Positions 23,515-32,543 of a stretch of 64,000 nt of DNA are shown in pieces. Each line of letters begins with the position of its first letter. The first letter of the stretch is position 1. The translations under genes and the position numbers were made by a program. This stretch comes from Phlebiopsis flavidoalba (taxonomy: Eukaryota; Basidiomycota; Agaricomycetes; Polyporales; Phanerochaetaceae). The notes under the pieces were generated by a model. The model searched no databases and was not told the DNA's origin. It was given only the letters and a program-made list of their open reading frames with translations. Location of the stretch: the NCBI GenBank assembly GCA_035772785.1, contig JAOCPU010000077.1, positions 42,732 to 106,731 on the forward strand, in the 5' to 3' direction.

Positions 23515-24509
23515 CTAATTCTGTCGATGAAAGTTCAGTATGCGGTCAATCGACGCATACCATTTGTGACAGAGTCCATCAACGAGTCTTACTTGACGTT
23601 GGAACCTCCGCACACCACAGCTGCCACTTTCAACGTGCTGCACCAAGCCGCTGAGAGTTCTGAACTGCTCATCGCACCCGTGAAACATGGTCGGATATCT
23701 GAAGATTTTATCCGCATGTGCCGGGCTCTTGAGGTGTGCGTTTAACGAGTCAAGTGCGCGGAACCCCTTGTGGCAGAGCACACACTCGTACTCGTAGCCG
23801 TTCCACGACTCCTCGGTCGCCCACTGGTCCTCCACATCGGAGTAGCGCGTGCCGTACGACCCATCCCCATACTGGATGAGTCGACGCGCGTCGGTGATAA
23901 CGCGGCTTGTGTCCATCTGAATCGCCGTACGATTCACAGACCGCCGCGTCACGCCCGACGGGCACGCGCCACTCTCCCAATGGAGGATGAGGTGAGCGTT
24001 CGAGACGAAGGAGCGGCCACAGGCGCGTCCTGGGCATTGGTGTGTGCACGGCTGGTGAATCGACGAACGGAGGTGATGGTCGAGGTTGCTCTGGCTGTTA
24101 AAGAGCCGGTTGCACGGCTGGCAGTAATAATGTCTCTGCCTGTTATGCTCTTGAAGTCCGCGTTCAGTGTCAAAGACCTGGAACGGGGATCATTACTCAG
24201 TAAGACTCAGTGGTGGAGTGAATCGTTGACGCGCTGGGCGCGCGGCGTACCTTGTTACAAGTCGCGCAGTACCAATGAGACTCTGCATAATGATCCTCCA
24301 AGTCGTCGGATGAATCGAACTCCTCGTCGCATCGCTGGCAATACGCGTGATACGGGCTCTGGACGTAGTGCTGGGTGCGTGCCCATTCCGACCCGAAGTC
24401 CTTGTTGCATTCGTAGCAGATCCAATGTCGTGGAGAGTTGCGTATATGCTGATCTAGCGCATTCTGGCTATTAAATCCGCGATCGCAACGGTCGCAGTAG
24501 CCGGTACAT
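23515..24509 (-). CDS. C2H2 zinc-finger protein D
   Basis: Second subfamily of the local zinc-finger cluster. Fingers from the 5' end: YCDRCDRGFNSQNALDQH, ICYECNKDFGSEWARTQHY, YCQRCDEEFDSSDDLEDHY, then WYCATCNK joined across intron 24178-24250 (73 bp, GTACGC...TTCCAG) to VFDTERGLQEH. Next come YYCQPCNRLFNSQSNLDHH, CPGRACGRSFVSNAHLILH, the linker RLIQYGDGSYGTR, YECVLCHKGFRALDSLNAHL and FHGCDEQFRTLSGLVQH, with stop at 23515. The frame is open from the first finger to the end apart from the intron. The ATG at 24509 is one base out of frame with the first finger, which one extra C would explain. Probable nuclear DNA-binding protein. Confidence 0.75.
24178..24250 (-). other. Intron of zinc-finger D
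   Basis: GTACGC...TTCCAG, 73 bp. Splicing completes the finger YCATCNKVFDTERGLQEH. Confidence 0.75.
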
Positions 24510-24812
24510 GATTTGCGTGAGGGTAGATCAATGGGTTAAGGAGCAAAGCGACGAGGATTGCGCTTGATAAATAGACTAAATATGGGCGCCAAGCTAACTT
24601 CTGTGGCTCGGGTCCGCGGCTAAGTAGCAGGACTGTTCTTCCTGTGTGCACAGAAAGCCTCATATGACCCCTCGTATATAGTAAACAATTTGAACAAATC
24701 ACGAAGCATGAGCCTGGGAATTCGTTCAATTGAAGAAGATTCGGACACTTGTTCGCGAAAGGCTCTGGAGCACCCGGCTCTTCAAATCGACTTCAAATGT
24801 TCGCAGAGCATT

Positions 24813-25185
24813 CACTGGGTGGCTGGCCCGTTTCTTTGGTGGCAGAAACGTGACAGGAGCGTGAGATGGGAGTAAAATTTGGTATCGTTTCTGACGCTTA
24901 CAGACCCTAACCGTAATCAAATTCCGTGTTAGATTCCTTGTGCTGCAGGAATGTGGCAGTGATGTCATACCGTTTTGGGCCATTTTGCAGGTAAAACTCT
25001 CAGGACCGTGAAAAAGCGCGGATATTTTGGTTTGATTTCTGTCAAATTTGATATGCGCCCAGAATTTAGGGCGAGATCAAATCCCTTTCACGTATTTTGT
25101 CCGCTAGAACCGTGACAGAATTTTACCCTTTGCCAACATTTTTGTCACGTTCCTTTCACCACCAAAACGAGCCACCCACCCAGTG
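24813..25185. mobile_element. CACTA-like MITE, 373 bp
   Basis: Non-coding element with imperfect terminal inverted repeats of about 70 bp. The ends read CACTGGGTGG...CCACCCAGTG, and the inner repeat shares CGTGACA and GTAAAATT on both sides. It is flanked by ATT at 24810-24812 and 25186-25188. CACTG ends plus a 3-bp target duplication are the hallmark of CACTA (EnSpm/CMC) transposons. No transposase frame is present, so it is non-autonomous. Confidence 0.75.
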
Positions 25186-25385
25186 ATTTATACTGAGAAT
25201 TCATTCGCTTATCAACGGGTTCAAAGAATCATACGATACACGTTCAAATCAGAATCCGCGTAGACGAGCACTACACCAAGATACACGTAAGCGAGAACTA
25301 CATTGTAATAAGATACATGGTAGGAACCAAATCAGAGACAAAGCTTCCACACGGATACCACGCGAGCGGATACTACGTCGCGAGA

Positions 25386-25648
25386 TCAAATATTGTCAAT
25401 AGTGTCTATGGGCAAGCACAAATTGTCAATAAAGTGTCCATACAAATTGTCAATAAAGTGTCCATACAAATTGTCAATAAAGTGTCCATACAAGATGTCA
25501 ATAAAGTAATCCATACAAATTGTCAATAAAGTCTCCATGCAAATTGTCAATAAGGTCTCCATACAAATTGTCAATAAAGTCTCCATACAAATTGTCAATA
25601 AAGTCTCCATACAAATAAAGTCTCCATGCAAATTAAGTCTCCATACGC
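25386..25648. repeat. 24-bp minisatellite
   Basis: About ten tandem units of a 24-bp motif (acaaattgtcaataaagt, then stccat), degenerating at both edges. Because the unit is a multiple of three, it gives open frames on both strands (QIVNKVSI on plus). I read these as by-products. It lies 40 bp beyond the 3' end of zinc-finger E. Confidence 0.85.
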
Positions 25649-25688
25649 AAGCACGAATTCTGAGGGATCATCAATGGAACGAAAACTC

Positions 25689-26638
25689 TCACAAGTCGAC
25701 AACTTCAGTTACGGTCAATCGACGCATCTCACTCGTGAGTGAGTCTATCAACGAGTCTATTTCGCGTCGAAACTTCCGAACACCACAGTTGCTACTTTCA
25801 ACGTGCTGCATTAAGCCACTGAGTGTCTTAAACCGCACGCCGCACCTGCTCGGACATTTGAAGATCTTGTCCGCATGTGCCGCACTCTTGAGGTGCGCGT
25901 TCAACGAGTGCAGGGCGCGGAATTCCTGGTGGCAGAGCAGACACTCGTACCTGTAGCCATTCCACGAGCCCTCTGTCGCCCACTGGTCCACCACGTCGGA
26001 GTCGCGCGCCTTGTACGATCCATCGCCGCACTGGATGAGCCGAAGTGGGTCGGTAAAGGCACGGCTTGTGTCCAGTCGAATTATCTCGCGGTTTAGAGAC
26101 TGCCGTGTCACGCCCGATGGACACGTCCCGCTCTCTAAGTGAAGGAAGAGGTGACCGTTCGAGACGAAGGAGAGTCCACAGGCGCGTCCTGGGCATTTGT
26201 ATGTACGCGGCTGGTGGATAGACGAGCGGAGGCGGTGGTCGAGATTGTTTTGACTTTGGAAGAAGCGGTTGCACGGTTGACAGAAGTGAGGTTTCTGCCT
26301 GTTGTACTGTTGAAGTCCGCGTTCGGAATTGAGGGACTGGGAGGGGCCAAGAGGAGTAGGGTGAGTCGCGTCGGGGACGGGAGGGGCCTTACCACATGTC
26401 GAGCGGTCGTCCTTACGGTGTTTCTTCAATTCGCCAAATGAATCGAAGTGTGTGTGTCGCAACGTTGGCAGTACGAATGTTTGGGGCTCTGGACGTAGTG
26501 TTCGTTGAGTGCCCGTTTGGACACGAACTCCAGACCGCACTCGCAGCAGAGCCAACGTCGAGAAGAGTCGCATTCATGCTCATCTAGCGCATACCTGCTA
26601 GTCGAGCAATCGCCACAACGCTTACAGACGTAAAACAT
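25689..26638 (-). CDS. C2H2 zinc-finger protein E
   Basis: Closest relative of zinc-finger D. From ATG 26638: FYVCKRCGDCSTSRYALDEH, WLCCECGLEFVSKRALNEHY, YCQRCDTH, then a frame change in an AC/GT run (26448-26457, one dinucleotide too many), then FDSFGELKKHRK. After that a single open frame runs to 25689: FCQPCNRFFQSQNNLDH, CPGRACGLSFVSNGHLFLH, RLIQCGDGSYKAR, YECLLCHQEFRALHSLNAHL, SRCGVRFKTLSGLMQH. The segment GTAAGG...TCCCAG near 26330-26390 corresponds to the intron of gene D, but here it can be read through in frame. Upstream is a TATATATATA stretch at about 26710. Confidence 0.75.
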
Positions 26639-26719
26639 TGTTTGGGTAGGGATAGGTCAATGTGGTTGATGAGAAAGTCGATATGAGGACTACTGCGGCA
26701 GAGTTGCTGTATATATATA

Positions 26720-26850
26720 CTAGCACTTGCCCGTGCTCCGCACGGGGCTCGAACAGTTGCACAATTTCGCAACTGAGTGACGGTCTCTGAAATGAACAGA
26801 AGGCTGCTACGCCCCCGGTTGGGGACCGGGGGCTCCGCAGCCCCCTTGCA
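26720..26850 (-). mobile_element. Helitron-like 3' terminus (candidate)
   Basis: On the minus strand a perfect 7-bp hairpin (CCCGTGC, loop GGA, GCACGGG; 26730-26746) is followed six bases later by CTAG at 26720-26723 and then a T in an AT-rich target. This matches the Helitron 3' signature of hairpin, CTRR, and insertion between A and T. A second perfect hairpin, CCCCCGGT/ACCGGGGG, lies at 26812-26832. No 5' TC end or replicase was identified, so the extent is unknown. Confidence 0.35.
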
Positions 26851-27655
26851 CTTTTTGTGACGATGACATCCGTGCATGCTCCGGCAGTCATTGATTTTGA
26901 TATTAGCACTTTTCCAGAGCTGTGGAGAATATTAAATATATCTTTTCCTGATGCAAGCTGGCTCACTGGCCCGATAAAGGCCATGTACCTAGATGTACCT
27001 ACACACACCATACACGCACTGGTAATTGTGTAGACGCTGTAATATTGGTGTTTGATGGCGACAGGCCAGCAGTGCGCTGGAGTGAGTCTGTGCCGTATTG
27101 GTAGCCGCCTCTCACCACTCATGTTGGCAGCTGCACTCAATTTATTGAACATGAACATCAAACATCTAATATTGAACCTCTTGAGTAGAATACTATTACT
27201 TACTGAGCCCTAGACTCAGAATGCACAGTGATCGCACGGCGGCACTGCCCAAGCGCCTGTTGAACCGATTTGATGGCACGCTTTGACGGCAGGTCAAGTA
27301 GCCAATCAGCATTGTTCTTTGTCTCTGCTTCTTGTCTCGGTGATCTCGGGTACGGACTGCTTTGTATAATAGGATGGGCGCCCATTATTGCCACTTCGGG
27401 ACCGAGAAAGTAATATTATTGTGAATATTGACTCATCATCATGGACACCAAACGGTTCGAGCATTCACTCGAATGTTCTCGAAGGTGTTCGCGCGTTCGC
27501 TCGCAGGAACTCCATAACCAGTTCGTCAAGCGCAAAACTTATAAGCATGTCCGAACCTCAAACAATCACGGAGTATTTATTTGTGAAAAGCTAATTAGAT
27601 GTGACCTGCATACGCGGAGAAGTTGTGAGCTCAACACATCCAACTTCCGAGCTGA
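26851..27655. other. Intergenic stretch without recognisable gene
   Basis: Short open frames without motifs. It could contain the 5' side of the Helitron-like element. Confidence 0.3.
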
Positions 27656-28069
27656 GAAGTATGGTTCAGGTCAACTCAGCCGAAACTCGAGACCTTCGGG
27701 CATCGGGCATGTGCGAACGAGGATGGCCGAGCGCTCACGCATTTCTTTGATCAAGCGCGGGCTGCGAATTCGCTCTCAATCTGCGACCACGACGACCTCT
27801 ATTCAGTCCTTCATATTCATTCCCTGGACTATGAGCATAGTATACTTCAGCACGAGACTATTGTCGCAAATCCAAACCGGGTCTCCCGAGACGCTCATCT
27901 TGAGACGCTCTTGGGAACGTCTTGGGTTACCGTCAGGGGCACTTGCAATATCAATTATGATATTCCGAGGGTACCAGATAATCCCAATTCGGGTATGGCG
28001 TCTCGGAAGACTAAGAGCGGCACGCAAGTGTTGATGGGATACTCCCAACGTATCGCAAGATCCCCATAG
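27656..28069 (+). CDS. Open frame without ATG, unknown protein (137 aa)
   Basis: An uninterrupted 137-codon frame between stops at 27653 and 28067, with no usable ATG at its start. Residues look protein-like: GHRACANEDGRALTHFFD, SICDHDDLYSVLHIHSLDYE, TSWVTVRGTCNINYDIPR. It is probably an internal exon or a gene fragment. I do not recognise the family, and no flanking exon could be linked. Confidence 0.35.
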   Translation, partial: EVWFRSTQPKLETFGHRACANEDGRALTHFFDQARAANSLSICDHDDLYSVLHIHSLDYEHSILQHETIVANPNRVSRDAHLETLLGTSWVTVRGTCNINYDIPRVPDNPNSGMASRKTKSGTQVLMGYSQRIARSP

Positions 28070-31000
28070 TCTCCCAAGATGCAGGACTCCGTGCACCAGA
28101 CGACCGTGGACCTCCATGACTTAGACAAAAACGGGTGTTCGATGCATCCCGGCCAAAGCCGAGCGGGAGCGTTAGAGAACAAGCGCACCGAGACAAAAAC
28201 GAACCAAGTTCAACTTCAACCACCACCATGTCCCCCTCCCACCGCTCCCCCGCATGCCACTCCCTGGGCCGCGCCGTCCTCGTCAAGCCTGCCGCGCTCC
28301 ATGTGCAGGCGTGCACGACGCCTTCAACTTGCACAGCCAACAGCTCGTTGAACTGACATTCGTGTCAGCATCGCAGCGACTCGACCGCCCTGCGCCAAAC
28401 AAGGGTGCGCAACTTCTCTAACGATGAGCCAGTACATCCTATTCTGACCCCTTCGACAGGCTGATTCCATCCGACTAGTTCCTCAAAACCATCAAGACAA
28501 ACCTCACGCTGGACGTGTATGTGGCGTGTATGGTTCATCAACGACTCTGGTACTCAGTAAGTCACATCTAGCTCTACAGTGGTGGTGTAGTTTACTCATA
28601 CTCTTATACAGTGTTGTCCATTCACGACCCATGTATATGTGATGGCACAGAAGGTGAGTCTCATCTGTCATGCTGCCTTGCGCACAAGCTGGCCTGGCTG
28701 TTGAATTGCGCGGGACTGGTCGTGATAGTGGTAGTATGTAGTACATTTGTAGCAATAGATTACATGAATACATGAACCCATTGACCACTACATGAATGAT
28801 CCTCAAAAGCGAGCTAGGAGGGAAAGCGGGTGGGCCGCGTGCGAGGGCGAGCACGCTGTCTCGAGACTGTCTTGGGACCCTGGACACCCCGCGTCTTGGG
28901 AGATTTGGGGGAAATCTTGGGATGATGGGAGCCCATCTCCCAAACGAACGCTTTTCTCGGGATGTCTTGGGATACACTCGGGCGTCTTTTTGTCTCGAAT
29001 TGTCTCCCAAGGTCTCGTGATACGCCCCAGGGATTCGCGACAATGGACACGTCTTGCTCAGTCGTGATCAAGTCAGGTATCTGGGCGAGAGGGGCCTTAT
29101 GAGAAGCGTAGCGCAGAGTCTATATCCCAAGAGCACCAGAGTACTGACATGGATACCCTAAACGCGCATCATCTAACGCAAGTTCTCAAGTACTACTTCT
29201 CTGGTTAGAAACGTTACCCATCAGTGGACGCTGGACAAAGGAGTGGGAAAGGGACGTGGGCACTTTGTGCGTATCGTTTAACTATTCTGTATTTCCTGCT
29301 CACATCTTTGAAATCTAGTACCCTCTACTCGGCTGGTACTTGGCGAGAGATAAAGACTAAAGATAGCTGTTGGAAGTCGCGAAAGGTGTAAGCATAGCTG
29401 TGGAAGCTCGAAGGGTACGTAAATGGACCAATATTCTGATCAACAGCGTGTGGTCGTGAGAAGTGACCGAATATAAAGTCACATACCCTTCTAGGCATCG
29501 GAGACAACTCCTGTATTCCGCCCCGTGATGCTTACTGATTCATCTCAAGCTCAGTTCTGTCATTCCTGTCAGTCCCAGTTGCGCTTCCGTCCACAATCCG
29601 TACGAAATAGGTTTACGTATTTCCGTTCGATTTCAGGAGCTGAACATCGCTCTGGTACAGGTTTGTCGACTTGTGCAGAATGTCCCGTATCACTCAGATT
29701 GAGTGTCGGAGAGGTCTTGATGCTCATCAATATTATGACAGTGCACCCGCTCTCAACAGGTCGCGTCAAAAAGCATCAAGAGACTTTCGTACGTGTGAAC
29801 GGTTTCTACACGATGTAGGTTCTAGCATTGATTCGTCTTGAAAGGCTCATCCACATCCTTAGCGTACATTGGGCGTGATGCGTCGTGCTGCCCAGCGATG
29901 GGAGAAATGTACGAGTGATGTATTGGTCTTCATACTGTATATGCAAAGATTTCGCTCGGAAAACCGATATCCGGTTTTTAGACGGTAAAATGACTGCTAC
30001 TTTCCTCGGGTGAGCATAGCATACACATACGGCTCGTGATTCCCATTACTCACCCAGCTACGCAGGCCACTCAATCCCCAATGTTTTGATATACCCCACC
30101 CTCATGGGCCCCCCTGCATCGCCCATGGGGGGGCTGGAACTCTCGGTAAAGGCCGCCCGGCCGAAGGTTGGGTGTCTTCTTTTCAGGTCGGATTCTCCGC
30201 CACGGACTGTATAAGGATAAGCGCAAAGAGCAGTCTTCGCAAGTGAATCAGGAAAAAGGGTTGCGCACACCGAGCGGCTGATCCTGTGCCGTCCCCAATA
30301 AGGGCCCATGACCCCTCTTGGTCAACAATCGGGAGAGTGCCCCGAAAATTGGGGGGGGTCACAGCCAATTCAAACGTCAATCAGTGAGGAAAGATCCAGG
30401 GTTTGGACAGAGCTAGGTGCCGCAGTCTACACATTACAAGGGCCAACACAAGACTTTCAGCAACCATCTGTTCCGAAAAATTGTTCCGAGTGTTTGGTTT
30501 TCGTCGACTTTGCGGCTAAACTAGGAGGGACTAGCATCAAGCCCTCGGCTGTGATCGCAAACGGTTCAAGGGGCCAAAGGTACAGAAGCATGTTGTTGGT
30601 GGATAAGTCCGATCCAGACTCGCGCAGATGTCAGGATGGCCTTCGCATGCCCTTTGCGCTTGTCTCGAAGGTCTTTCCTTCAGTTGGGATGGCCTCTCCC
30701 CCACATGTCTGAATTTGGCGACCAGCTCCCACTACTACGAGTCTCTTCCACAGAGTAGATTTCTAACAAACGTACGTTCACGTCGCGACTGGTCATGCTT
30801 AGCAAAGTTTCAGCCGTCACACTTATGTATGCGGTACGTCTCCATTGTTCGTTTGAGTCAGTTATCTCGTTGGACGGGTTTTGCGTTTCTTTGCAATATT
30901 GGCTTGTATGCTTGCATTTTTTCAAACACAGATGGGAGAAGACTTCATTGCTTTGTTTGCTCGAGACACACATTGACAGCAAAATGATAACACCGTCCAA

Positions 31001-31280
31001 TGAGAAGTGGGGATGATTCAGCTGGCAGTCTAGCTCAGCGAAGACCGGGCGCGCTCCCGACCCAACACAGCCCCCCTTCGCCAGTTGATTGCGACATATC
31101 TTCATCTTTATCGCGAAAACCCCGAACATTGTCGTAGAGAACTTTTATGTTCTGAAAAAGTATAAAAGACATGGAACCACACATTCATCTTTCATCCAAC
31201 CGGCTCTCCAGAGCAGGAATGCGAAAGCGTGATACCCAGAGGGGCTCTCCCTTCAAACCCACGCTTCAACCCCGCATAAC
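28070..31280. other. Gene-poor stretch
   Basis: Nothing firmly supported. A short frame near 28320-28420 (VHDAFNLHSQQLVELTF) may be a relic. Repeated tcttggga motifs occur at about 27900-28080 and 28870-29010. GC-rich inverted segments lie near 30100-30150 (tgggcccccctg...tgggggggctgg). Other open frames lack motifs. Confidence 0.3.
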
Positions 31281-31288
31281 TTTAACAA

Positions 31289-32048
31289 ATGTCTACGAGA
31301 CCAAGGATTGAGGGACCAAGCGAACCCGACCGTTCGGTGGTGGGTGCTTCTGGGGCGTCCAGAACCTCTTCCCTGAAGCACTACCCCATCGCGGAGAAAG
31401 AAGGGTGTGTTGAGCACCACGGTCGGGTACACTGGTGGCATGGAGGAGGCAACCCACCCCCACATACTTGTTGTGACGTCTGCACCGCCTGGCTTACAAG
31501 CGGAGGTTTCACTCAATACCGACCACGCGGAGGGTCTCAAGATCGAGTTCGACCCTAGCATTTGTGAAATATGACCTAGCTCGTCGGTTACGTATGGTGC
31601 ATGCGCCCATCGATAGTCGGAGGCTCTAATTCTTGCGCAGAATTCTTCTACCGCATTCACGACCCCACGACTCTGAACAGCCAGGGGACACAACGTCGGA
31701 ACCCGTACGTCGGTGTGTCTTTTCGTCAGCGTGAAAAGCCTTACTTATTCTTGCACACAGAATACGCGCTCTGTAATCTACTACCACACTCCTGAGCAGA
31801 AGGAGATTGCCCAACAGGTCACAGAGACAGGATCCAGAAAGAACACTTTCGACCCATCAGGTAAGGTGGCAGACACCTTGATCACCTGTGACTGTACCAA
31901 CTATTCGCGTCTGTAGGCAAGAAGATCGTCACCGAGATCCTACCTGCCAAGCACTTCTGGGAGGCAGAGGAGTACCACCAGGAGTACCTCATCAATAAGA
32001 ACCCGAACGGGCCCAAAGACCTGCCCTGCACACTACTTGCGCTGGTAG
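31289..32048 (+). CDS. msrA: Peptide methionine sulfoxide reductase A
   Basis: Reduces methionine-S-sulfoxide in proteins, using thioredoxin; cytosolic or mitochondrial. The catalytic motif GCFWGVQNLF is at about 31342-31370 with the active Cys codon at 31345. Then LKHYPIAEKEG, TVGYTGGMEEATHP (about 31420), FFYRIHDPTTLNSQG (about 31646), SVIYYHTPEQKEIAQQV (about 31770), GKKIVTEILPAKHFWEAEEY (about 31917-31975), HQEYL, and the end CPAHYLRW with stop at 32046. An intron fits at 31861-31916 (GTAAGG...CTGTAG). The frame is broken by one extra base at 31371-31373 (C run), 31403-31405 (G run), 32020-32021 (C run) and near the start. ATG 31289 gives a typical start (MSTRPRIEGPSEPD). All core motifs survive, so the gene may be functional if those indels are sequence errors. 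Confidence 0.8.
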
Positions 32049-32543
32049 ACTGTAGTTTTGATGCATTCCTGGGTCCGTGTTCGTGGTACCTTAGTACCAG
32101 TTGGTTTGACAGGATAAAGCAAAATGTATTTTGTGGTCATAGACATATCGCAATTTGAGAGTCCCCTCGAAGCAATCCTTCTAGGGAACGCTTTGCCAGC
32201 TTCCCTCATCACAATAACTCGCGAGCTCACAGACCTCGTACGTTCAACGCGTTAACCCAAACTCCAAACCTCCTAAATTGTATACGAATGTGAACCTCGT
32301 TTCCGTTGCGACGGATGGTGGCAGGATGTAGGATGAGTATTATATGAGTAGACCTAATAACCTCGAAAGCCGAGAGGTAGGTCGCGGCCCTCCAAAGTAA
32401 TCCTTGTTATGCACATTTCAATGCCACACAGATCCTGGGTGTCTACAAACACGCTGCTATCGATTCTTTGCCTAACAGACGCAGTCCACGAAAATCTTTC
32501 CGACGTCACTTGAACCCTATCGAGAAAGCCGGCTTCCTGCCAT

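Noticed and set aside
25386..25648. Tandem repeat as CRISPR array
   Set aside because: Units are contiguous 24-mers without unique spacers, in a eukaryotic genome with no cas genes.
27880..28080. Imperfect inverted repeat rich in tcttggga as a MITE
   Set aside because: The stretch coincides with a long open frame, has no clear target duplication, and the similarity to 28870-29010 is limited to a short word.
28320..28420. Fragment reading VHDAFNLHSQQLVELTF as a CAP/Srv2-like protein
   Set aside because: Only loosely similar, no second motif, and a stop follows shortly. Not enough to name a family.
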